NCBI GenBank assembly: GCA_031769625.1
Contig: JAUIMM010000126.1
Coordinates: 10,546,501-10,610,500 of the forward strand
Direction of reading: 5' to 3'
DNA length: 64,000 nt
Source: Taudactylus pleione
Lineage: Eukaryota; Chordata; Amphibia; Anura; Myobatrachidae
This document shows positions 12,150-22,191 of the stretch, in pieces (the stretch's first letter is position 1; every line of letters starts with the position of its first letter). The translations under genes were made by a program, and so were the position numbers. The notes beneath the pieces are model-generated. The model was not told the origin of the DNA and did no database searches. It saw nothing but the letters and a program-made list of their open reading frames with translations.

Positions 12150-12899
12150 AGTGTATCCTTAATGCTGCTGCACGGCTTATCTTCCTCTCCAAGCGCTCTA
12201 CATCTGCCTCCCCTCTCCTACAAGCTCTCCACTGGCTCCCCTTCCCTTTTAGAACCCAATTTAAGGTTCTCACGCTCGCTCACAAAGCCCTCACCCAATC
12301 TTCTCCCATATACATCTCTGATCTCATCTCACTTCACGCTCCTCTCCGCCCTCTTCGCTTAACTAATGCACGCCGCCTTTCATGCCAGCTGATTACTTCC
12401 TCCCACTCCCGCCTCCAAGATTTTGCCCGCACTGCTCCCCACCTCTGGAACTCTCTCCCACTCCCCATCAGACTCTCCACCTGTTTGCAATCCTTCAAAC
12501 GGGCTCTCAAGACCCACTACTTCATCAAAGCCTTCCAGCCATCATTCTAACTCCTTGCTACATGCACCTTCGTCCCCATCTGTGTCAACCCAGTTTGTCT
12601 TCCCCCACCTTTTTAGAATGTAAGCTCTCACGAGCAGGGCCATCTACCCTCTTGTGCTTCTCCTTACTATAGTGTCATTTACTTCTTACTCACCACAAGG
12701 GCACCTAACACTTGGTTGCTTATGCTCTGTTGCTTATCTGGGTGATATGGTCGCTAATGTAGCAATATATATTATCCATGTCCTGTATTGTATTGTTCTG
12801 TAAGTCACTTGTATACAATTTGGTTTTGTACTTTGTAAGGAGCTGCGGAACACTTGTGGCGCCATATAAATAAATGATAATAATAATAATAATAATAAT
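12150..12899 (+). mobile_element. 5'-truncated LINE (3' end, plus strand)
   Basis: The element contains the end of ORF2 (12161-12550), a roughly 290-bp 3' untranslated region with the markers aatgtaagctctcacgagc, ggcacctaacacttgg and gtagcaatatatattatcc, then ggcgccatataaataaatg and a (ATA)n tail. Other truncated copies of the same tail lie at 15064, 17107, 27054, 45571 and 55583. The left edge is approximate, because upstream sequence loses coding similarity. No clear target duplication was found. Confidence 0.8.
12161..12550 (+). pseudogene. LINE ORF2 C-terminal fragment, open frame
   Basis: Reading from aatgctgctgca, the frame stays open for 129 codons and ends in taa at 12548. It begins NAAARLIF and contains LLQALHWLPFPFRTQFKVL, SPIYISDLI, APHLWNSLPLPIRLS and LQSFKRALKTHYF. 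This order (NxxARLI, LHWLP, YLxDL, PxLWNxLP, SFKxxLKTxLF) is the usual C-terminal tail after the reverse transcriptase in L2/CR1-like LINEs. There is no ATG because the copy is 5' truncated; the RT domain itself is missing. The overlapping open frames starting at 12162, 12382 and 12423 are in other phases and are shadows. The clade assignment is from memory of the motif only. Confidence 0.75.
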
Positions 12900-13286
12900 A
12901 CCAACATAGCTGGGCAACTGAATATCCACGTGTGGCAAGTGAATTAAAGCAGATAAATCAGGCTTTCAAAGAGCTAAGGTAAACTGTCAGCATATGTGGG
13001 ATCTCAGAGAGCTGAAAGTCCATCTCTCTAGACTAAAAGGTCTCATGTACTGTAAGTGACATGATAATGTCTCTGGGACAGAAGGAGATAAAGTTTATAC
13101 TTTTAAATTAATCCATTTATTTATTTTTACAAAGACGAGTTTGGAAATGAATGGGATTCTATTCTGTTTCAAACTTCCCGATAGATTCACAATAACCCTG
13201 TACTATCAGTATGGTTGCCCTCACTGGTCAGTGGACAGCAATGACAGATTTACTATACATTTCTTTCCAGACATAGAAGAAATTAT
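12900..13286. other. No feature seen
   Basis: AT-rich sequence between the LINE tail and the next MITE. I see no gene or bounded repeat. Confidence 0.4.
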
Positions 13287-13836
13287 GGGCCTGATTCAGA
13301 GCCGGACGCTCTGACAAGAGCGCTCGCTCTGAATCAGGGCCCTCATACCTAAAATTGGAGCGGCCTCCTGGCCGCTCGCATAGCTGTGGGTGACCACCCA
13401 CAGCTTATGCGAGCAGCCAAAAAGATGGTCGCGATGGTCAAGACCATCGCGACCATCGGGCTTGCAACGAGACCCTGCGGTAGGGTCTCGCTGCCGCAAG
13501 CTCAGGAGTGCTTTTGGCTCTATCAGAGCCAAAAGCACTCCCACTGACATCACTAATGATGTCAGTGGGGCCGGCCCCAGACGGTAGGCGTTCCCATGGG
13601 AACACCTCGGTCTGGGCAGCAACGCCCCCAGCACGCCCACCAAAGGGGGCGTGCTGTCACTCACCATCGACAGCACGTTCCCTTTGGTGCGAGACCCATA
13701 GCGACGGCTTGGTCGTCACTATTCGGGTCTCGCGCATGCGCATGATGGAGCTCCCTCCGTCGTGCGCATGCGCACTAGGGCACCATCGACCTGCTTGCGA
13801 GCGCTCAGCGGTCGCGAGCGGGTCTGAATCAAGCCC
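13287..13836. mobile_element. 550-bp hairpin-chain MITE, gggcctgattcag family
   Basis: The left end gggcctgattcagagccg and right end gtctgaatcaagccc are inverted. The same 3 bp, TAT, lies outside both ends (13284-13286 and 13837-13839). Almost the whole interior is consecutive palindromes. The same terminal motif, with 'gccggacgct' following, is at 47638, so these two are close relatives. The long minus-strand frame 13296-13676 is not a gene. Confidence 0.75.
13372..13790. repeat. Chain of about eight back-to-back stem-loops
   Basis: Perfect stems include 13424-13439 with 13442-13457 (16 bp, 2-nt loop), 13468-13476 with 13482-13490 (9 bp), 13505-13521 with 13525-13541 (17 bp, 3-nt loop), 13541-13551 with 13558-13568 (11 bp) and 13650-13658 with 13669-13677 (9 bp). 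Near-perfect stems are gctcgcata(a)gctgtgggtg at about 13374-13414, cccagac..gtctggg at 13576-13616 and gcgagaccc..gggtctcgc at about 13688-13733. Adjacent stems nearly abut. Confidence 0.85.
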
Positions 13837-14031
13837 TATGTTTCCTGTTGTTTGATGTTACACTGTATACCGGCCACAGAAATCATATCCTTATGTAAGA
13901 AATGTCATCAAACAGAACACAATATTTAATTTCTGCAATATTGAGGTAGCCTGAAATAGTGGATGTATTGTTGTTAAATTGGCTGAGCAGCTTAAGGCCC
14001 CCATACATCAGAGATTGATTGCAGCAATCGT

Positions 14032-14144
14032 GCAATTTGCAATCGATTGTGTATAAAAATCTTTCCCTTTTTCAATCGATTGCAGAATTGCCACAATCGA
14101 TTGAAAAAGGGAAAGATTTTTATACACAATCGATTGCAAATTGC
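14032..14144. repeat. Perfect 51-bp inverted repeat, 11-nt spacer
   Basis: Arms 14032-14082 and 14094-14144 are exact reverse complements over all 51 positions by hand comparison. The arms begin gcaatttgcaatcgattgtg and contain aaaaatctttcccttttt. The segment to the left (cccccatacatcagagattg, from about 13999) looks like a MITE terminus, so this may be a snap-back derivative of a transposon end. A transcript would fold into one long hairpin. Confidence 0.9.
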
Positions 14145-14620
14145 CTTTAGCCAACTTTGAGGAGCACCAATATTTTGTCACTTACTGAAAGTTAAACATG
14201 GTTGTTGTTGTCTTCAGTTAAATTCCATAACATGGAACAGTACTGATTGGTATCACTGACTACATTACTGTGAGAAAATAGTTCATAGCAAGAAACTTTC
14301 CTTTGCATTCATAAATAGACTTATGAAATTCTTCTAATGAAATCCCGAGATGCATATTTCAAAAGCTTCACACACACAGCAAATTGCAGAAGTTTTCCAA
14401 ATACAGGTCTTATGTTACATCAGCAAAAACAGGTGCATTACAAAGTTTAAAAACTGCTTATGTCAACTTTATTATTCAGACATGCTCTTTAAATAGGCTT
14501 TTTTGTATGTTTATTACATTTAAAACCTGTTTTTCATTTGCAGAGGGAATACAACGATTATTTAAAAATGTATATCTAATAGAGGATTAGTTTCTGGAAC
14601 AACAGTTCTGATGCTTCTAC

Positions 14621-15061
14621 ACCTTTACACCTTTCACACCAAAATGCTGGGTATGACCTGGGTTTTTGAACATGGTTTTAAGTTAACCCGTGTCACAAGC
14701 GGGTCAAACTACTTTCATACTGCACCCTGGACCCGGGTTATTCCCATTCAACCCTGCAAAACATGTGTGTGTCATTACAAATGGACATTTTTCAGGCTCA
14801 CAAAGATGAGGTCATAAAAAGTGGGTAGTGACTGCTCCACAGCCGCCAATCACCTCACTTTAGGCATGATCTGGGTCAACTGACCAGTGTTGCGCTTTTC
14901 ACACGGCGCCGTTACCCAGGTCAGTGCCAAGTTCGACCCTGGTAGCTACCAGGGTCGGATTCCCGGGTAACACAACCTGGGTTGACTCTTTCACACCAAA
15001 CCTGGACCCGGGTTACCCCAGATATAACTTGAGTTAAAAGCTTGACATGAAAGGGGTATAA
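14621..15061. mobile_element. Probable MITE with acctggacccgggtt modules
   Basis: The segment is bounded by 'acacctttcacacc' on the left and 'catgaaaggggtat' on the right, and contains repeated 'tgacctgggt', 'ggacccgggtta' and 'gaccctggtagctaccagggtc' modules in both orientations. The last is a short perfect hairpin at about 14935-14956. The terminal match is weak, so the borders are approximate. Confidence 0.45.
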
Positions 15062-15063
15062 AA

Positions 15064-15150
15064 TTATTATTATCATTATTATTATTATTATCGTTTATTT
15101 ATATGGCGCAACAAGTGTTCCGCAGCGCCTTACAAAGTAAAATACAATTA
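15064..15150 (-). mobile_element. LINE 3' tail fragment (minus)
   Basis: The sequence (att)n then tatcgtttatttatatggcg, followed by caagtgttccgcagcgccttacaaag, is the reverse complement of the 12150-12899 LINE terminus. Similarity fades after about 85 bp. Confidence 0.65.
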
Positions 15151-16261
15151 ATGTTACTGTACTTTAGAGTAGGATCATCCGTGTTGTTATAGTCAGATCA
15201 TGTTATTTACAGAAGCAATGCCATAGAGGTGCTCTAACAGAAGGCAAATGCTTAACAATGTGTACAATCCATTATTATGTTTAGAATAAAATGTTTATAT
15301 TGTCATCATCTTTGCTTTCTATCATGTTCCCACCATTGTCAATTACATTAGTTTTGTGTTGTTATTACTGTATACTACTTAGCCAGATAAAGCTTAATGT
15401 CCACCTTAAGCCCTCCAGCTCTGTGATGATGAACACCTCAATTTATCCTTGACCACTCAGCAGTTGATGCTTGGAGCTTGTTAAAGTGTTAATGTGTACA
15501 GTGTCTAAGCTCTGACTACTGTAAACTGGCAGGAAATGAAAACATTATAAGAAATCCCCACATATAATACAACCAGATTACTACACAGGAGAGAGAGCAT
15601 ATGGATTAAGGAGGTCTTCTGTTATATAATTAGTTTCATTTAGAAAAATAAGAAACGCCCTAACCCTTGACAGGAGAGAAGAACTATTAGCAATTGTATC
15701 CTAGCTTTCATGCAGCCTTTATATTTTAGTTGTTGTGTTGCAAAATAATTGATTTTCACTCTTGACTGCTTTGTAGAAAACTCACATTTTATCGGTATGT
15801 CTGAGCCTTCATTTGAAGCTGCCACTAGCATCCTGAAACAGATAATATGTTCTCTGCATTTAAATCTGCTGAATGTAATCCTGGTCTTCCTCTTAGCCTC
15901 CCTCCAGCTTCACTAGTCATTCTTTCACTTGCTAAATACCAATAATTATGGAAGGGTATTGCTTCAGGTAATAGGAGAAGACACTAATTAAATTACATAA
16001 ATATTGTTTACCAGGGACATAGGTAATTACGAGAATTTGGGAAGACATTGTCAAAGTATATAATCTCCCCTGGGGGTCTGTTCATTCATTATCCCTTAAT
16101 TTCTACAAAAGTAGGTGAAAATTATCATTATTACGTATCGGGGTTATCCATTACAAAGGTAATACAGGAGATATCACAGATATATCCTGTTTACCTTTCA
16201 GTCCCAATCTGGCCTGCTGTCCCTATACAAAAGTATGGGGACTTAAATTCATCAAGCTCTG
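15151..16261. other. No feature seen
   Basis: AT-rich sequence. The minus-strand frame at 15640-15831 and plus-strand frame at 16048-16281 have no recognisable domain. Confidence 0.4.
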
Positions 16262-16431
16262 CAAATACTACATTTTCGTAGCTTGACAGCGGGAACCTAT
16301 GCCATCTTCAGGTGGTGCTTGTTCCTGGACCCTCTCTCCTTCCTTTCGGATCCCTCGGATCTTTGGATCTGCTGTCTCTGGAGAAATGTTTTAATATCCA
16401 CTGCTGTTACTTGCAGTGAGTTTGAAACGAA
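16262..16431. repeat. Fragment of the 'gggaac-atgccatct' repeat family
   Basis: The module gggaacctatgccatcttcaggtgg, followed by tccttcctttcggatcc, recurs in diverged form at 23395-23480 (gggaacaaatgccatctgaag) and 63215-63310 (gagaacaaatgccatcttcag). At 23 and 63 kb it sits within MITEs with inverted ends; here the ends are missing or eroded. Confidence 0.5.
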
Positions 16432-16966
16432 GGGCCTCATTCATTAGGGATCGTTATTGCTAAAGCGTATGCAGACGATCGATTGTTGCATACTGCACAT
16501 GCGCGAAGGCACCACTGCGATCGCATTGTGATCACACAGACCATGGAGAGCCATCGCAGAGTGATTGACAGGCAGTGAGCATTTGGGGGTGGTGACAGTG
16601 GGGTGGTAGACGAAATGCAAGCGTGTCTGTCCGTTTGAACGCTGTTGCATGTGCATGCATAAATTAGCCAGTGCGATTGCATATGCAGTTTGAGTACTTA
16701 CTGCGTGCAACGAGGTTAACAATTTCTAAGTAAGGTCAGGGCTGCTGTAATTCTGCAGGAGGGGCCGATGGTAGTCGATGTTACCGATGCTTATGGAGGT
16801 TTTCAAGGTATTACGGATGTGAGATAGCGGTAGTGGGAGGCAGAGGACGTCTCTATGCTGGCAGTGTGACGGTATTGCAATAGCATTCATTAGCATATGT
16901 TCGCTGCAGACCTGCGTGCAATTGCGGCGCTGCGATCGCAATAGCGTTCCTTAATAAGTCAGCCCC
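16432..16966. mobile_element. 535-bp MITE, gggcctcattcatta family
   Basis: The left end gggcctcattcattaggg is mirrored by the right end ccttaataagtcagcccc. Inner parts (gcatttgggggtgg, then gcatgtgcatgcataaatta, then tcgatgttaccgatgctta) recur in the same order around 44480-44690 and 25670-25850, defining a family of at least four members here. Flanking triplets do not match exactly. Minus-strand frames 16437-16682 and 16444-16722 are shadows. Confidence 0.65.
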
Positions 16967-17106
16967 TAAATTAGCAGTGCTCTGCAGTGCTTAATGAATA
17001 AATACATTTTCTTTTACACCACTGTTGTTATTATTTAAACATGCTAACAACATAATTTTCAGTATTCCATGTATCATCTTAATCGCTAAAGATCATTACT
17101 AAACAC

Positions 17107-17571
17107 TATTATTATTAGTATTAGTATTATTATTATCCCTTATGTGGTGCCACAAGGGGTCTGCAGTACCTTTTAAAGTAGATAAACTGAATCAGTATGA
17201 ACGAAACCAGAAAAAAAAGTGACTTACAGTACAAAACATAGCAGAACATGGGAAAGGTTTATAAACATTGCTAGACCAATAGTCATGAGACCCAAATAAG
17301 CAACAGGGCGAGCAATCCCAAAGGTTTGGTGTTGTTGTTGGCAGTGGGGAGGAGTTTATACTAGGAGCAGATGTCCTAAGTTCTGGAAAGTGATAAATTG
17401 AATGGTGATAAACTACCAACCAATCAGCTCCTAACTGTCATTTTTCAAATGCAGACTGTAACATGACAGTTAGGAGCTGAGAAGCTGGTGGTTTATCACT
17501 TTCCAATTTATCACTGAGGGAAGGGATAGCACATGAGGGAAGAGGGTCCTGCTCGTGAGAGTTTACAGTCT
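17107..17571 (-). mobile_element. LINE 3' end (minus), split by a MITE
   Basis: The order (att)n, ttatgtggtgccacaagg, aacattgctagaccaatag, acccaaataagcaacagg and gggtcctgctcgtgagagtttaca follows the reverse complement of the LINE 3' untranslated region. The middle is diverged and is interrupted by the palindromic insert 17385-17515. Confidence 0.65.
17385..17515. mobile_element. 131-bp palindromic MITE nested in LINE tail
   Basis: ggaaagtgataaattg...accaaccaatcagctcctaactgtcat is answered by acatgacagttaggagctgagaag...tatcactttccaatttatcac, so nearly the whole element folds into one hairpin with a short loop. It belongs to the same 'aaccaatcagct' family as 1163-1330 and 32212-32475. Confidence 0.65.
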
Positions 17572-17806
17572 ATGGATGCACAAGGTTCTTTGTGTTACTT
17601 GTAAACTAAAATGCTAATTAGTTAATTGATTAATTGAAAGATTCTAAAATGTAATGTAAAGCATGTGCAATAACCTGTGCAGAAGCCAAGTGTGTAACAT
17701 CAAAACTGAAACGATAATTCACATATAGAAAAAGTGAAAGTACTGGGATAAATATAACAGTGTTTACTTAATAACTACTGTATAGCATCACTTACTGCAT
17801 GGTAAA

Positions 17807-18100
17807 GGGGCGCATCCAATACCCGACCTTACTGAGCGATTGCACGATTACGACATCGCTCAGTAATGGGCCGCAAATCGGGCATTTAAATGTCAAAAAC
17901 GACCAGTGATGCGCATGCCCGCTGGTTGTTTTTGACATCTATCATCATCTGTACATGCTGGTCAACCTGACGATCACGTCAGGTTCAGCATGTACAGTAT
18001 GGGGATGATGGATGAGGCACATCACAGACTGTGAAACTAAAGCACGATTACAATGTTGTAATCGTGCTCTCGTTTCTCCGTCTATTAGTGGATACGCACC
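17807..18100. mobile_element. 294-bp hairpin-chain MITE
   Basis: The left end ggggcgcatccaata is mirrored by the right end attagtggatacgcacc. The interior has at least four consecutive hairpins: gagcgattgc..gcgatgtcgctc-like at about 17834-17867, gtcaaaaacgaccag / ctggttgtttttgac at about 17893-17937, ctgtacatgctg..aacctgacg / cgtcaggtt cagcatgtacag at about 17949-17998, and agcacgattacaa / ttgtaatcgtgct at about 18040-18067, a perfect 13-bp stem. Confidence 0.7.
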
Positions 18101-19183
18101 TTAAGAATCATATTGCTAATACTCATCACCAGTGGCTAGCTTAATAGTACTGTAGCTATCCTCGTGGATTTACTGATGCATTTAACCTTCTACCATTTGA
18201 TAAAAAATTGATTCTTAATAAAAAAGATTACACTATTGTTTATATTATTTACCTCAAGTATTTAAAATATTTTTTATTATACACATATTAGTCATTTTGT
18301 GTTTCCTTTGTAAGTAGTTTTGAAAAAAATTAATGTCATAATTATGACATGTTAAAGAATAATATGGTTACGCTATATACTGTATATGCTATTTCTATGT
18401 TATTTATACCTGTGCAAACTTATAGAGATCATGTTTATTCCTTTAAACTCTATTAGATAGGCCAACAGTTTAATAGTGCCAAGAGATTTAACATACTATT
18501 AATTGCACCAATCATGAGTGTTTTAGGGCAATTAAAATAACTCAATTAAAGACTTTCCCATGATACCATGAGGAAAACGCTATTTTGTGAAATGCGCAAA
18601 CGATACTGGGAGTGCTTGAACGCAACTTGAATTTAAAGTGAATTGAAAGGCCACTTGATAAGTAAGGATTGAAGAGATGCAGGCAGTTCCACAACAGTTC
18701 TCCAGTGTAGTAATTACTAGAGATAAGAATGTCTCCCTATTCCTTATGATAGCTGAGGTAATAATTAACAAATTTCTTGTCTGCAGAGCTGAAAATTAGT
18801 GATGAACTGGTGCCAATGCTATTAGCAGTGCAGAAGGTTTCAAAATGTAATTATTTAATCCAATAATTGAATACATGTTGATAATTCAGAAATCTTATAT
18901 TTATTTGCAGGCCTAAAATGTATCTAGTTTAGTATTTTAATGCTGGCTTATTTATATTACCACTTGCTTTTTTATATAAACCCTATGTATCTAAAGCAAT
19001 TTCTAATCAATAATCAACTCTTCAGTTTTCCCCAAAGTTGTAAGAACAATCATTTTGAAGAAAAATAAGATTAAAATTAAATTATAAAAAATGATAAACA
19101 TACTTTAAAAATAATTCTTAAATGTTCTATAGTCAAACATGAAACAATAGATTGCTATCAAACATGAATATGTAACACTTTAA
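18101..19183. other. AT-rich stretch, no feature seen
   Basis: Strongly AT-rich sequence. No gene or bounded repeat was recognised. Confidence 0.4.
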
Positions 19184-20072
19184 GGGGTCTATTCAGCAAT
19201 GATATTTTTACTTAAAAAATATGGAAACTATGATTTCTGTATTTTTTTATGTAAATCTCCTATTCAGCAATGGTATAATGGAGAAGAAAACGCAATTATC
19301 TTCTCCATTAATTCCCTGCTCGCAGAGTACTGCACTGTAGGGATCAGCCATTGATCTCTACAGTGTTTTAACGCTTTTTGCTATTCAGCAAAGCAAAAAG
19401 TGTTAAAATCATTTGAAAAATATTTACTTTAGCAAACGCCATCTCAGAATGGTGTTATATGAAGAAAATACTTAAATAACCCGAAAACTGCAGGGACAGA
19501 GGGAAATTTTCCCATAAGTCCCTGCAGCATTTTGTAAGTCCGCCTAGTCTCCGTGTCTGCTTTCCACGGATCGCCGACAGGTAAGTCCAACTAGAGCCTG
19601 TTAAACCTGCCGAAAGTGATTGACATGTGTATGCAGGCTTTATACTAGCCTGTATACATGTATATTTATGTGCGATTATAGTTAACATTTATATTAAAAT
19701 GTTAAATATAAAAGCACATAAATATACATGTATACAGGCTAGTATAAAGCCTGTATACACATGTCAATCAATTTGGACAGGCTGGAGCTGTACTTACCCC
19801 GTCCGTGATCACCGCAAGCAGGGACGGACACTATTCCGGAGCGTTTGACTGAGCATGCGCAGAAGAACAAACAGAAGAGATTGTTTTCGGAATCCCAAAA
19901 ACAATGCCTTCTGTGACATAGCAGGGACAGCGTGTTACCGCAACCGCTGTCCCTGCAGAAAATATTGCTGAATGGCAGCAATAAATGATCATACTGTAAT
20001 TGATAAAAACTTGTGACGATGTCGCCCTGATAATATTCAGGGCAACATCGTCACTCTTGTTGAATAGATCCC
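19184..20072. mobile_element. 889-bp hairpin-chain MITE, ggggtctattcagca family, copy 1
   Basis: The left end ggggtctattcagcaatg is mirrored by the right end gtgacg...ttgttgaatagatccc. Internal hairpins include a poly-T 'aaatatggaaactatgatttctgtatttttt' fold, tggagaag / cttctcca, and the 154-bp palindrome at 19619-19772. It is collinear with the copy at 21295-22188, about 2.1 kb away, through almost its whole length. Flanking triplets are TAA and GAA. Confidence 0.75.
19619..19772. repeat. Long palindrome inside MITE copy 1
   Basis: The left arm starts attgacatgtgtatgcaggctttatactagcc and the right arm mirrors it, ending ggctagtataaagcctgtatacacatgtcaat. The arms are about 70 bp each with few mismatches, meeting at taacatttatattaaaatgtta. 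Confidence 0.8.
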
Positions 20073-21294
20073 GAAATATTGTACAGATTGCAGCCAAATA
20101 CTCATGGCTGACAACAGAAAATGTGCACATGGCAGATATGTCTACTCTAAACCATTACAATTAATAACTTAAATGCTCTGATCAATCTTGTGCACATTGG
20201 CTGTTATGGACTACTGCACAGTTGAAATACTTGATCCATGTTATTAAAAAAAAATTCTTAGCCCCGACCCTTAACCTCTGGCACATCTCTGCTTACCACC
20301 CTGGCTTACTATACTGCAGTGAGATAGTGCTGTTCAGGTGAGCATCACTATCGTGTTTGATCTGTAGCGAATACTAAAGACCACTGTGATCTATTTGAAG
20401 CATGGTCTTAACTCAGCCTCCTACTCACGCATCCTTAACCCTGGAATCAATGAGTTGTACCTTTAAAATATGCTCTTGTTGACTTCAGAATATTGAAGAG
20501 CCTGTAAAGTGTGATGTGTCTTACATGTCAGGAAAGGCTGCACTCACATCAGAAATATGGAGAGGAAAGCTAGCACATTTCCTTCCAGAATGCACTTACA
20601 GTATGTATGATTTAGCATCTCATGTCAATGCTGTTCCAACTGCCAACATATTTACCCTGCGGTATAGAACTACAGTGAGCAGGGATAGAACAAGTGAAAC
20701 AGGGAGACAGTTGTAAAATTCTAAGAATCCAGGCGGAGGATAGTCTGACCCCAAAACAAGAACACAAATTACTTGCTATTCTGTTAGATGCCTGATATCT
20801 CTTCCTTACAAAATGGATGGACACTCCAATCTGTACATCACTGAGAAATGTGGCTGATAGGATTATCTAACAGAGTTTGCAAAATGCATCAGGGAACATG
20901 AAAGAGAATTTTCTAAATAAGTGTTGCCCTTTTCCTTTCTTGATAGCGTCAGTAGGAAAAACAACACTGTACTCATAAAATGCACTGGGGATTTTTATGC
21001 TGCCTACTTCAGTTCCTTTTGAAGTTTTCTTCTTAAGGAGAATCTTATAAGACAAGCTCAAGACTTCACTTTTTCTTCAGAAAATATCTTAGTTTAGAAA
21101 AATAAATATTTTTTTCATACCTTACACCCTCTAAATATATTACACTTTTCAGAATTTCACAAATGTGCTTTTCTAATGTGTGGAGGGAGATGGATGATAA
21201 AAATTAATTAACCTACAGACCCCATTTTCAGGCTTTTGGTACCATCTGCATTATGTTATTATTACATTGTGGCAACATATATTTTGAAAATACA
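20073..21294. other. No feature seen between the two MITE copies
   Basis: Open frames at 20516-20716 (plus), 20612-20824 (minus) and 20867-21061 (minus) lack recognisable domains. No supported repeat. Confidence 0.4.
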
Positions 21295-22188
21295 GAAGTC
21301 TATTCAGCATTGATTTTTTTTTACATAAAAAATACGGAAACTATGATTTCCGTATTTTTTTATGTAGCTCCCCTATTCAGCAATGAGATAATGGAGAAGA
21401 TAACACAATTATCTTCTCCATTGCTACACATCTCGCTGAATACCGCACTGTAGGGATCAGCCATTAATCTCTACAGTGCTTTAACACTTTTTGCTGTTCA
21501 GCATAGTAAAAAGTGTTAAATCAATCGATAAATATTTCCTTTATATAACGCCATTTCAGAATGGCGTTACATGAAGAAAATACTTACATTTCCCGAAAAC
21601 TGCAGGGACAGAGGGAAATTTTCCCATAAGTCCCAGCAGCATCTTGTAAGCCCGCCCAGTCTCCGTCCCTACTTCCCGGTAATTGGCAGCATGTAAGTCA
21701 CTCTAGAGCCTTTTAACCTCCCCCCACAAAATTGATTGATATGTGTATACCGGCTTTATACTAGCCTGTATACATGTATATTTATGTATTTATGTGCGAT
21801 TATATTTAATATTTATATATAAATGTTAAATATAATCGCACATAAATATACATGTATACTGGCTAGTATAAAGCCTGTATACACATATCAATCAATTTCG
21901 GGAGGGTAAAGCTGTACTTACCCCTCCGCGGTCACCGGGAAGCCAGGACGGAGACTGTTACCGAGCGCATGACGGAGCATGCACAGGGAACAAACAGGAG
22001 GGATTGTTTTCGGAATCCCGAAACAATCCCTTCTGTGACATCGCAGGGACAGCGTGTTACCGCAACCGCTGTTCCTACTGAAAATAATGCTGAATAGCTT
22101 ACATATTTTATCATAGTTGATAAAATATCTTGACGATGTTGCCCGATAATATTCTGGGCAACATTGTCACTGTTGCTGAATAGACCCC
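21295..22188. mobile_element. 894-bp hairpin-chain MITE, ggggtctattcagca family, copy 2
   Basis: The right end gctgaatagacccc is well preserved; the left end (gaagtctattcagca) has two or three substitutions. ACA lies outside both ends (21292-21294 and 22189-22191), consistent with a 3-bp target duplication. It carries the same inner modules as copy 1, with a tatttatg duplication in the central palindrome. Confidence 0.75.
21730..21898. repeat. Long palindrome inside MITE copy 2
   Basis: The arms begin attgattgatatgtgtatac and end gtatacacatatcaatcaat, with an 8-bp direct repeat (tatttatg) present only in the left arm. The stem is about 75 bp. Confidence 0.8.
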
Positions 22189-22191
22189 ACA

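Noticed and set aside
12382..12672. 96-codon plus-strand frame in the LINE
   Set aside because: It is in a different phase from the true ORF2 tail (12161-12550).
13424..13568. CRISPR-like or microRNA cluster
   Set aside because: Each stem has a different sequence and there is no repeated spacer pattern; the stems belong to a MITE with inverted ends and TAT duplications.
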